DNA from: Pyrocephalus nanus
Taxonomy: Eukaryota; Chordata; Aves; Passeriformes; Tyrannidae
Direction of reading: 5' to 3'
Length of the DNA stretch: 64,000 nucleotides
NCBI GenBank assembly: GCA_038380795.1
Contig: CM076268.1
Span: 28,715,501 to 28,779,500 of the forward strand
Shown: positions 31,901 to 45,900 of the stretch, in pieces
Layout: each line of letters starts with the position of its first letter
Position numbering within the stretch: position 1 is the stretch's first letter
Notes under the pieces: generated by a model
What the model was told of the DNA's origin: nothing
Database searches by the model: none
Seen by the model: only the letters and a program-made list of their open reading frames with translations
Position numbers and translations under genes: made by a program

Positions 31901-34766
31901 GCAATAACCTATGGTTGTTTTCATTGTGGGCACCCATTTTTGCTTTGAAAGAAAGAATGAAGTAATATGATACCCATGTAATGCCAAATCTGCTATATAT
32001 ATACACCAAGGAGAATTAAACTATTGTATTTTATAAAGCCCTGCTTTGGTTGAGGCTCTTCCTCTGTCCAATCAATTTTGTGCCAAAGTTTCTCTGAATC
32101 CTTTCCTTTCTTCCTGTGTATCACTTGATCAGAAGTGAACAAGGCCAAGTAGAGCACAAAATGAGAATGAATCATTGATTTAGGCAATAGCACAGTAACA
32201 ATTTATTCCTTCCCTTTTTTTCTCCCCTCAAAAAGTCTCCCTTGACTGCAAATGAACAGCAAACATCAAATCAGACTGATCTTATTTAGCAGTCACTTCT
32301 ATTAATTCTTATTCTGAGAGTAAAACTAATTAAAAATTTCAATTAATATGACTTTTAAAAAATATATTTTTCCAATAATTTATTGTCTACAATGAATTTT
32401 ATATTATGAACTGGGGTTCTCCAACTGTATGCTTTCATGGACCCTCATAAATTTCTGTTTCTTGATCCATTTGAAGTAAAAGCAAATGCTTCCTTAAGAC
32501 TGAATTTATTACATCCTATAGTGGTTCCTTAATTATTTTAATGTTGGAAACATTTCAACAGGATTAAATGGCATGTCTTTCTTTTTATTAGAATTGTTTT
32601 GCTTCTCCTAAAGCATTTTTTTATAGATAATAAATGTTATCCAAGCATGTTTTTGAACTACTCCACTAATGCCAATGTAAAGGTCACTTTTTGATATTTC
32701 TGTGGTACCAGCCATATAATGGGATCAGCTACAGTGACACTCTGTTCTGGCAGTAAATTAACGACAAATTTTGCATTATTCTGGCACTTGTGTCTTTAGT
32801 ATGATAGCTTCTTCATAAGTTAATCTAGAATCAATCTCTTTTTTTCATGTTATTATTATTTCTTATATGCTTTCTTTGAAATAAGATAATTAACCATCAG
32901 TAAGCCAGGACCCTTTGAACAGTAGTCTTCTATCTCTCTCCACATTGAAGAGTGACATTATGAGGTTGCTTACTGCTTTTCTGGAGTATTATTTCCTTGT
33001 GGTCCTTCTCATGTCTTGGAAGGGATCTTCTTTGGCCTTTTAATTTTTTTAGGATTGTGAAGAAGAACCATTTTTTTTGATACAAGTTTTGCCCAGGGTG
33101 GTCTTTTTTCTTAAATCTGTTTTCATAAATCTCTTAAACTAAAGATGAATCTAGTGTCTTTGGTGTAAGCCAAAGTAGTTGTTCTACCTGGGTAGAATAA
33201 ATGAGTGCTGCTTTGTCTGGCTTTCTCATAAGAAGGATGCTGAATGTTTAACCAAGTGATTTTTTTTGTTCTGCAGCATGCCTGTGTGCTGGCAGTCACT
33301 ATAAGGCCATAGCAAAGGAGCAAAATATGAAAGACAGTTATGAATCTAAAGTACCAATTTTAGCTTATTATTCTGTATTTAATTTCAGTCATTTTTTATT
33401 CTAGCTATCTTACCTATGCTCTGCTGGTGTTTGCCACAGGCCCTTTTACCAGCTCTCTCTCTCTATTCTATCTTTGCAATGATGTCTGATTACTACTAAA
33501 ACATTTTTATGGGCCCTAAAAACACAAAATTCAGGCTTTAGATGGCTGAGCCATGAATGCAAGAGCGTGAGGATATGGATATTTGCTGTATTGGAATCAG
33601 GACTTGGTTGCATGGGTAGGTACATCTGTGTTATACACAGTTAGGGTGCTTGATGTGTTTCTTGCTCGTCCATCCCATGGGTCAGTGCCAGATCTTCCTA
33701 CCTTCCCTGTGGCCTGGAAGCTTAGGGGCATGCATATGTGCACACTTTCATGTAAAAGGAAAGGAAAAGTTTAAACAGCCTTTAAACATTTTGGGTTGAT
33801 TTTTCTTTGAAAATAAGTGTCAATTTGATTTTATTTGGCTTTTACCACTTGCCTAGTGAAGGTATGTAAAAATAAAACATTCTTCAAGCACACATGTACG
33901 TGTGCAGTTGTGTGTCTTGCACATATTTTTTTGTGGTTTGACAGCTTTTCTTTAAATTGAACAAATGATACTGCTTAGCTGTCACAACAGATATTAACAG
34001 GAAAGGGAAGGATGCTCAATTTAGATAGCAACTAAATATTTTGTTATAAGAAAACTTTCCGCACAATGAACACACTAATAGTATGAGGTCTCCACTCTTC
34101 AGAGAAGAAAATTGAGTATGTGGAAGAAGTTTTGGAAGAAACAAATCCCTCCTTAAGAAAAAGGGATCTTCAGAGAATCTGCTTTTGGCATCAGACAGGG
34201 GGAGCAGTCTTACACCCAGTATTTCTGGGAGATGAGACGTATGCACAGCTAAGAGTTTAAAACTAAGATTCCTGTTTATGCTAAAATGATCAGGCTGTCA
34301 GAGAAATAATGTGATGACATTGGATAGAATGATTTATGTAATTAAAAAAATATATAAAATAGATGTGAAGAGACCTGGTAGACTTTGTTTATTGACCACT
34401 TACACTTGTAGGATGTAATTTGGGATAGCAGCACTGCAAACAAAAGATAAAGCAGACTTTAACAAAAGATCTGCTGTCCAGCATTGAAAGTCAGTGTACA
34501 AAACTCGTCTATATAAAATAACACACAGAAAACTGAGGCTTGAAAAGTAGAATCAATAATGTGATTTTCTTGTAGTCATTGCATTATGACAGAAATCGAA
34601 TATTTGAGGAAGATTGTGTTCCTCAAGTATTACTAAGAAATAGGTGAGGAATGTATTATATGTTGTCAGTGTTGTTCTTTTCCAAACTGTAAATTTGAAA
34701 AGCAAATTTACAGACCAATTCTGAAAGAACAGAAGATAGATACAATTCTTGAAAGCAAATGAACAT

Positions 34767-34811
34767 ACAAAACAATAACAACAATAACAAAACCCAAACA
34801 AACAACCAAAA
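34767..34811. repeat. AAC/AAT-rich low-complexity stretch
   Basis: Irregular CAA, TAA and AAAC units (for example CAATAACAACAATAACAAAA) form a 45-base low-complexity tract. On the minus strand the same bases give an open frame rich in Cys, Tyr and Phe, which is an artefact of composition. Confidence 0.8.
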
Positions 34812-35669
34812 CATCCCCTAGAGAAATACAAGACACATTTTAGCACAGCAACTTAGGACAAATCTTCTCTGGGTGTCTGATTTCTGTATATCCACCAGGT
34901 GAGATTTTGTTCTGGGATAGCATGGATTTTGAATAAATTTTGTGTACAGTAACAAGTGCTGTTGTCTTTGTTCCCATGAGTGCATATTTTTAATGCACCT
35001 GAACTTGCAGTTTCCTGTCGTAGGTATCGAAAGTCTATGTGCTATTTACCACAGAACAAAACCTGACTGAGATGTGCAAAACCAGGGCCTTTGCTGGTCC
35101 TTCCCTGCCAGGATCACTAGCGGGACTGATGGCCATTGCCTCTGGTCCCTCACCAGGTAGAAGATTTATCAGCACTATCACAGCTGTCAAAGTGTAAACT
35201 GGGAATCATTGAAGCCCGTTACAGGAAGGGCAGAGAGGAAGATGCAGAGATTTACAGCTAAAACCCCAGTTAATTAGCTACGTGGTCACTCAGAAAATAC
35301 CTTTGAAGAGTATCTTTTGGGCTTCCAAGAACACAGGTTGCTGGTGGAATGTAGGCCAAATTCCTTGAGAAATCACTTTCCATTCTGAATTTTGTACTCA
35401 TCGCTGTGTTGGCAAGTTTTGAAGCCTTTTCTGGTGTTTGCTTATAGTAAAGAGTGATTTGATTGTTCTTTTCTCCTTTGTGCCACCATTACCAGATTAG
35501 ATAAACAGCCAGGTGGAATATTGCAATGCAGGTGTGGAAGTCTTGCACTGATCTGGTTTCATACAATGATATTAAAGTGCAACATATTTTTATGAACATG
35601 CTGGTTTAACAAGTTGTGTCAGCTAAATCAATGTGTGATTCTAAAAGTAGAGTGGGGCTCCTATTTGAA

Positions 35670-35690
35670 TAACTCCTGTAATAGGAGTTA
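35670..35690. repeat. Perfect 8-bp inverted repeat
   Basis: TAACTCCT, a five-base spacer GTAAT, then AGGAGTTA. The arms are perfectly complementary. It could be chance or the core of a decayed palindromic repeat. Confidence 0.8.
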
Positions 35691-36419
35691 CTTCATACTG
35701 TAGTTCAGATTTTAATTTCATTTTTTACTAGGATATCAGTTGCTGTTTGGGGCTGTGTGAATCACTGACTGTTTCTCTGAACTGACCAGGGAGATGGTAA
35801 AGGAGAAAGTAGGCACAAACTCACAATAGTGGCATGCCCTTAACAAAAATAGTATTTTCAAAGGGGTCAGTATACAGGCTCCTTTAAAACTTACCAAAGA
35901 GGAACATTTCTACTTTGTTTTAAGTCAGAAGCAAATGAATTTATGGATCTTTAATTGCCTTGATGCCGATAAAAGGGAAGGTGAGAAAAGAGGTGGATTG
36001 TGGCAAGTAGCTTATAGAAAAAACAGGAAAAATAATTTTAATCTTTATTCCCTGGATTCTAACCACTAGGGGATAACTCACCCGTTTGATTTATTCTCAT
36101 GTGTAAGCAACTGCAAGGGACTCCAGAAACCTATGGTTTTTATCAAAGCAGGGTGAATTAAAATTATCTTAATTGCTCAGCTGAGGAATCCAATATAATA
36201 AAATATCTAACAGAGTCTTACAAACTTGCAAGTGAATTTAAAAATAAGCTTACACAGAAATTGAAAGTATGCAGAGGGATGAAATAATACTGTCAGAACT
36301 TCAGCCATTTGCTAAGGGAGCTTGGTAAATCAGTTCACAGAAAGAAATATATACAGGAGTTCAGCTCACTGTTTTGTTTTGATCTGACCTAAAGAAGGAT
36401 CTGAAATCATCCAAAGTTT

Positions 36420-36436
36420 AAAAAAAAAAAAAAAAA
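36420..36436. repeat. Poly(A) tract, 17 bases
   Basis: Seventeen consecutive A residues in intron DNA with no recognised retroposon upstream. Confidence 0.9.
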
Positions 36437-36611
36437 GTACACATTTATTACCTCAGATGTTCCAGCCCATCTGTTCTATTGTTCACTAGGGACTTACAAA
36501 CTTACTGCTTTAATATATTAAGAAACCAATAATTACTTTGACCAAGAAAATGATTATTATTTTTGCTTTGTTGAATCACTATCCAGAGATGTTTCTTTCT
36601 TCTTGTGTTAA

Positions 36612-36636
36612 GTACAGTGATTTACATTCACTGTAC
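36612..36636. repeat. Perfect 9-bp inverted repeat with 7-base loop
   Basis: GTACAGTGA (36612-36620), loop TTTACAT, TCACTGTAC (36628-36636). The stem is too short for a microRNA precursor. No function is assigned. Confidence 0.85.
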
Positions 36637-37231
36637 GCCCCATGTTCAGGCACTGGTTTCAGTCCCAATTAAGTCTGATGTTTAAGGGCATCTGAATGGG
36701 TGTGTGTTAAAATAAAACAATATTTATCCCAAAACTGAGATAACAGGAGATTCTTGTGAATCTTCTTACCTGTGAAGAAAAGAGGGAACTCTTTAAAATC
36801 AGAGCATGTGTTTCATTACAGGACTAACATAACTCTTAGAAAGACTTTGTTTATTTGGAAGGGAAATGTGTTTTATTCATGTTTTTATATCAGCAAAGCT
36901 ACAAAGTTACAGTTTTGGTGACTGTGATGACTAGGAAACATCACTTAGTGCTCATACTGTGCCTGTCTTGTTACATGAATGTATGGAACCAGCACATTCC
37001 ATTCTCCTGCAAAACATACATAAAATCCCATCATCTAGAGTAATAGCTCTGATTTATAATTAATAACCTGTTACATAAACTTTACTTATATCTAAAGTTT
37101 GCTATGTTATCCTATGTATTCCTATCAAAAAAGGAAGAAATTTTAGCAACATTTGAAGTAGATGAGGTACTGCTGAGAGGGAAGAATGTCAGAAATATAT
37201 TAAGATGTTGGAGGTCTACAGATAATTGTGA

Positions 37232-38982
<1,751 letters not shown>

Positions 38983-39893
38983 AGAACAAACAAATGTGTC
39001 TTTTGTGCACATGGAAGGTGCCAAACTGACGGCCCTGGAGACTAAAGTCCTCTATTTATTTGTAGAGCAGATACAGCATGGGCAGCAGCAGTGCAAACTT
39101 CCCCTCATTGCCCCACCATTGTGCCTCAGCCCTGACCTGGAGAGACCACCTTTAGGGGTAAGAGAGTAGTTCAGAAACACGCCCTCGGCCACTGTGCTGT
39201 GAGTGACGGGGAGGCCAGTCACGGGCACCCAGTTGTGCCATCTGTGGTAATGCCTTCCCTGATCTGAGCCCCCACCCACTGGCTGTGAGAACCATGTCCA
39301 TCCTGTGCAGGCTGTGCAGCTGCCAGCCATCTGGTAGCTCCTTTCCTTCATGGCTGACCTAGGCTGAGTTTGAAGAGGTACATGAGCAATTAAAAATAAA
39401 CCAGCTAGTTAATAATTGAATAAGCCATATTGTCATGACACTGTTTAAATGCTTCCCTTCTTTTGAATTCAGTTTTATTTCTAAAAATAGGAGCCTCTGA
39501 GGAAACTGACCTTCGTATAACATGTTTTACCTAGAAAAATACCTCTGAGAATTTTCTTGGGTTTGAAGTTTCCATGCACGGTAGTGAATAATAGTTAGCA
39601 ATGCTATGATAGAATAATCAGTCCATGCTCAAATCTGTCTTGCATGAAGCCTGTATTTGTTTACTTATACTAAATGTTTAACAAACTAACCTCTTGCTAT
39701 TTTGGAGACATTGAGGTATTTGTAGGTGCTTTCATCTTGGAACAGATGTTTGTTACAAGCAAATAATAGCAGTGAGCTGCACTACAGCTGGAAAATAGTA
39801 TGTAAGCCATCAGTTCTAATCTATGTTTCTCAAATTGCAGTAGTACTTGACTAATTGACATATCTTTCACCTGTAAGCAATTTTAGCAAATTG

Positions 39894-39999
39894 GCAACCT
39901 GGTCTAGTGGATGACATCCCTTCCAGTGGTGGAAGGGTTAGAACTAGAGGATATCAAGGTCCCTTCCAACCCAAACCGTTCTATGACCCCATGATTTTG
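39894..39999 (+). mobile_element. CR1 LINE 3' end (truncated), avian type
   Basis: GCAACCTGGTCTAGTGGATG, then CCAGTGGTGGAAGGGTTAGAA, CTAGAGGATATCAAGGTCCC, TTCCAACCCAAACCGTTCTA and TGACCCCATGATTTTG. This is the standard 3' terminal segment of chicken-repeat-1 elements, ending in degenerate copies of the short ATTCTATG-type tail repeat. Only about the last 106 bases are present, the usual 5' truncation of CR1. No reverse transcriptase or endonuclease coding sequence remains. It is oriented with the gene. Confidence 0.88.
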
Positions 40000-42900
40000 C
40001 CCTGCTGCTGTGTAGAAGTCTCTCCTGCTGTAATCCCAAAGGTCCCCCCACCTCAACATTGTGAAGGTCTAAAGCCCAGTGGTTGGTGGTTCATTGCCCA
40101 CTGTGAAAGCCTGCCAGGGAAGGGACAGTGGAGTTGTCTGAAGTGTCCTCCTGCTGCATGTGCACAAGCACAAATCTGGCCAGACTATGCAGTGAGTTCC
40201 CCTTTCTGTGCTCAGGGACTCACTTTTGTGTATCTTTGTAGAATGAGATGAGAATATGACTCAGTGGCAGTTTCATATAAGATGAAATAATTCACTCATT
40301 CATTGCAAGGAGTTTTAAATACTCATTTTCCATTGCTGAAAAAAGATCTGTCTTGCCAAGTTTAAATATTTTCTTATTTTTGCCTTTCCTCTTCATTTCT
40401 CTTTTTATAACTTTTAAAAGGAGTATTACATATCCCTGCCTATCCCATCCCATCTTTTCTCCCTTTCTCATCCTTCTCCCTTCTCCCTCCAGTGCATTTT
40501 TGATCAGGTTGCTCTGCACATCTGTACTGCTCTTTTGCAGTTTCTGTGACAAACAATAGAATGCTTTTAAGCTTCTGTGTTTTAGAGTCTACTGAAGGTA
40601 CCCACATGGTACAGCTGTGCTCGGGAAAATCACTCTGTGTGGGGCTGGCTCTGCCTTTGGAGCACAAGCAGGCTGGGTTAAAGAGGGAATTTAAACTCAG
40701 GTACAGCACATGGACTGGTTCTGGAAAGATCAGTGATGTGAGTCCTGCTGAGGGAGAGGGAGCAGCGTCAGTGGGAGCCCTGGCACAAGCAGGTGTTAAG
40801 GTTGAATGAGGAAGTGCATGTTCCCAATGACAGGACATGGGGCTAAGCCAAGCTGGTCGGGAGGGAAACATATGGTGAGTATGCCAGGCAGGCAGGATGG
40901 GGTGGAATGAGGGGTCGCTGACAGGGACAGCTGGGTGCAATGAAAGGCAAGCAGCTAGAGGCACCTTTGGATCCAGCCAGAGGGAAGGGTGACTGCTGCC
41001 CAGCACCGTGGACAGGCAGGATGCTTAGGGACCCTCTGCCCAAATGTGAGACAGCCACACTGCTGTTGCAATCTAAGCTCTGATCCCACTGCAGACCAGG
41101 GGCTGGGGGGTTCTGGTCACAGTGACCACAACATCCGCTCTTCTGAATTAGCAAAAGAATGTAGCAGATATTTCCCAGTAGATTAGGAGTCAGAGATATT
41201 TTATTTATGTGCTACCAGTGAGGAGATGTCAAAGTGGGATTGCTGATGGCTACTGCAATTCAGGTGGGAAAACAAGTTTCAGAAGAGATGTTGTACATGA
41301 GTTGAAGGTTTTAGATGTGTTTAGAAGACTTAAGTTTCAAAACTTTGGGAAGGACAGGATCCAGGACTGAGGGGAGCATGGAGTCCTGGGTACTCCCCTG
41401 TTTGAGTCAGAAGTGGTGCAGAGCACAAGGAGATTTTGATATCCAGGAGGAGCATGTTCAGGATATCTGATTTCTACCACTGTTTCTGGCATTTCTACAG
41501 CAAGAGCCATAACGACAGAGCTGCAGCACACATAGCACACACAGAACATTAAAATCTGCCTCTTAGCGGCATCTGATACTCCAGCCAAGTCATTAGTTCA
41601 GTAACAGCTGCAAACTCAAGTCATGCTGCTGATTTTCTTCTGCTTTTGGGAAGGCTTTGGCAAAACATGAGTGTTGTGATATCACCTAGAAATTGTGGGA
41701 ACTGGGTTTTCTCCCAGCCACTTTCTTCTGTGAAGTGCAGAGCTTGTGGAGGGTCACAGAAGAGGCTGATTTTCTTGCAGTCTGACACTGGACTTTGGTG
41801 TCACCTATGAGGCAAAGGAGAAGGTGGCAACGTTTGGCTTCTGTGACCCTTAGCCTGTTAGGAGCTTTATAAATCCATTGTACAAAATTGGAGTGGAATC
41901 AGAACTGAATGAGGAGTTGCTGTGGCTCACAGAGCTCTTGTGTAAAGTTCTCTGTTGGCATGAGCCACTCGGTAGGCTGTATCATGTCAACAGCTGCCAG
42001 CTCAAAAAAACAGAGGTGTTGGGAAGATGGAGGCACAACTGCTATGGCAGATTTATGACAGGGTTGGATGGTGTGCATCTTGCTGAAGAGAAAGAGAAAT
42101 CATTTTTTTAGAGACTCTTTGTATGTCGAGGGTCTGTGAAGTCTGGGGTCAGAAGAATGTGTGCAGCCTTCATTAGCACTGGAGAAATGTTTTCAGTTGA
42201 CATTAAGGTGTTGGGGTTTTGCCAGTTTGTTTGTCTTTTCTTTTTCCACTTTGTATTTCTTAGGCTTTTTTGGAGGTTAGGCTGAGCCAATACATTGATG
42301 TTCAGGGACTCAGACGTCTGCATGGTATAAATCACAGCTCTTAATTCCAATGAGTGTGAAGAATGTCGTGTTAACTGTGTACCTGGGGGGAGCAGGAAGC
42401 CTGCCTTTTGAAACCTGACAACACAACTTGGACCTTGAAATTAACATAATCTGCTGTTGTAGAGAGTTTATAGGAAGAGTTAGATAAGGTGAAGACTGCT
42501 TTCGGTTGTGATATTTTTACATCATTCACATATGAAGAAATTCTGCCCCACAAAATTAAAAAAAAAAAAAGTAATATTTTTTCCTACCCGTTAGGTCAAT
42601 TCATTAAGATAAACTTCCAGGAAACATGAATTTCCTTTATTTTCCCAAAGACATAATTGCCATTGATTCACAATTGTGTCATCCAAAGAACAGTGACATT
42701 TCTTGCTAGAAGAGTGAGGGCTGGGTTGATCTTCTTTTTCAGGATGTTGATACAAAATATTTTTATTCTACTTGAAACAGATTTATAAAAATGTTTCTAA
42801 GTATTGCTGGTTTGCAAATCTTAATGTTATCCTTATTAATTCTTCATTTAATCCTTATCAGATCAGATTAACAAAAGAAAGATTAGTTCCAACATCAGGA

Positions 42901-45900
42901 AAAAATGTATATCTACAACGTCATGCCACATTCTTCTTTTAGGGCTCAAGTTTGTAATCTCAAAGTTGGAAAGATATCTGGTAGGATTAAAATGTCCTTT
43001 TTAATTTCTAATTCAGAGAAACTTAGACTTAGTCATCTTTTCCAAAACACATTTTCTGGAATTTATAATCACCCTCTCCTAATTGTGAAATTTAGCCAGC
43101 TCATACATCTGTCTCTGTGTGTTAAAAAATTGAATTTACACAGCTGCTACGCAGCCTTCAATACTGATACCTAATCTTTTAACTTTGATAAGCTTCAGAA
43201 AATTGGGGAGTTGTAAAAAAATTAGTATTTATTGCAGAGTCTCTGCTCAGTCACTCTATGTCCCTTTTAAATAACTGAGCAATCAGATAAAGTTGTTAAA
43301 CCTTGGTACCACATAAATGTTGAGCTTTTAACAATTGTCTCTGGAGTTCTATATCTTTTTGTATGAGTCCTATGCATTTATTTCACAAAATGAGTAAGCC
43401 ATAATGTAATTTGGATCATTTAACTGCCAAGGGCTTTGCCACATCATCAGATTGTTGGTATCTTTTATTCCATTTGACAGAATGAAAGACAGTTTTCACA
43501 TCTCCATTGCCATTATGATCAAGTGTAGCTGCTTATTGCAATGGACTCCCCAGCATCCTCTGTGCTTTATCAGCTATGTCTTAGTGTGATGTGCTATTCC
43601 TCTTGAAGATTATTACTTCTGAGATCTCTTCAGAACTATTAAGGAATCATTCCTAGTTCATCCACATACTACAAAACAATGGAAACTTATAAGCAAAGAT
43701 AAAGTATCTTACTCTTCATGGAAAGAAAGTTGAATTCCCATATTTTTCACTGTGCATGAGGTGTATTCATTAAAAAGAAATGGCAACTCCCTATAAAACA
43801 AAATTAGTTGCAGAACAATTTTTTTTCTGGGAACTGATTCTTGTTGCATCTCTCATAAAAGGTGATTAACTTATAGTTACCATAGCTCTTGAAAGACAAT
43901 GTTAGAATGACCTCAAGAAATTCTTGGTTTGATTCTTTCTTTGCTCAGATAATGTATAGGATAAACCAGAAATCTATTTTTTCACCAACATTGTGCTATT
44001 CCTAGCAATATGAGTGTTTCAGAAACTGTACATAGTGTGTTTGTGATTCTGTAGTGCAAGAAGATTTTGGATTTTTATTGGGTAAGAAATAGCATAGTTT
44101 TCCATCTCATGAGTTGCTACTAGTCATTGTGTCCTAACTTGTGTCAAATTTATAATTTATTAACAATCACAATCCTCACAGCTTAGTTTGCTATGCGTTA
44201 ACTTTCTCTTGCTTCTGCAAAACCATTTTGTTCAATAGACTCTTTTCACTTTTCTGTTCTTACTTTTTATTTTTAAATTATTAAAACAGGGCAGCAATTC
44301 AGGCACTGTCCAGAGTGGGAACTGACTCGTGTACTAGAAACAGCATTTTATGATTCCTGTTTCCTGCTACTCCGGTTTAATAATGTTTTAAATGTATTAA
44401 ATCTCAGAAAGTCTAGACTCTGCAAGTTCTATAAGATAGTAGGGAGGTAGCAAAATTGCTCTAAAAACTATCACAAATATCTTGGCAGCATGCAGGATGA
44501 AAGAAAGAAAACCTGTATCTCTGGCCAGGACAGCCTTGTGTGATCTGCCTTAAGTTCCCTTGTTTCCATGTCCAGTGATGTGCAGATTCCAGCCTACCTC
44601 AAAAATCCATACTTTTAGCTTTAGCAGTCATGAAAGTTACCCACTAAAACTCTCCTCTGGTATTAGAAGAGCCTGAAACTCAGTGTACCTTAGAAATGGA
44701 AGTTTGAGCTGGCAGACACGAGCCCAATGGATCAAAATTTGTCACTGCTAAGAGTTGTGTTTTGCACCATATTCATCTCACTTAAGTTCTCCCACCAGAT
44801 ACTATTCCATGGCAACTGAGGCTTCTCTACCTGAAGCATGGTGTCAGCAGTGTTGGTTTTGATGATTAAAGAGTCTCTTGCTTTCACCATTATTTTCACT
44901 TTCCTTGTCTTTTTCTTTGTCACTTCATTTACCTTCTCTCCTTTGTGGTGTTACCTTTTATTCTGACAATTTGATTCCCCCCCCAGGATGGTTCCTTTTG
45001 AAAGTGAAAGGAAACATGAGATCATCAAACAGATATTTTATTTCCCCTTCATTGCATGTTCTCTATATTTTATCTTGGTTTTATTTTAAGTTATTTTTTT
45101 TCTGTATTTTAATGACATGTCTGAAATCTTTGTACATTTTTTTGCTCAGTTGCATATAAATTATCATTTGTTTGTACCACTGTATTGTATTTTACTTTTC
45201 TAAGAATAAATAAAGTTTTTTGGGGAAAATAAATCACACAAACACTGGCAAAATAATGCATTTTAATGCCATCTAGAAATTCAGTTTCAAACTGGCTTTG
45301 AATATAATAAGCTGAGAAACTTCTTTTAACTAGCATTTTTAAATCAGCAAAGCGGTGTTAGGAATCAGTCAACCCAGAATGCAAAGTTTAATGTTGTTTG
45401 ATGATAAAGTATAAGCTGGAAGAATCAGTTAAAGGAATAAAAGAGCAGAGGAGTATATAATATATGAATTGCCTTGTACAGAAACTGATAATAGCTGGAA
45501 GGGCATCTTAACTAACTCTGTGTTGGCTTTTTATGTGAGTGAAGAAACAAGATTTTCTCTTTGGAAGTGCCTTGCAGTGAAGCAGATATTCTCTAATATC
45601 TGGTCACGGGCAGTGTGCACAGCCAGGGTCCAATGAAATCAGTCAACTCTTGCTATTGATCACCATAGATTTCAGTCAAGGCTGTAATGGATTTAGAAGT
45701 GATATGTCATCCCTGTGATTTATGACACTGCTACCCAAGGCAGTGTTGAAGCAATTCAGTTTGGTACCAGCTTATTTCCCTAACTGCAAGGAAGGGATTT
45801 TTCTGTTTGGTTTAATTTTTCTCGCAGTCATGTGAGAAAACCCTGTTAATGGGATTCTTAAGGATATAATCTGGATTTACTTGGCATGAATCTTAGGGGA

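Noticed and set aside
40440..41006. 188-codon open frame on the minus strand, the longest non-exonic frame in the window
   Set aside because: It lies in a GC-richer patch where other frames on both strands are also open. The product is Pro/Ser/His-rich with no domain, and no splice or promoter context supports it.
45629..45690. Possible palindromic repeat relic (CCAATGAAATCAGTCAAC and GATTTCAGTCAAGG)
   Set aside because: The arms are closer to direct than inverted similarity, too weak to call.
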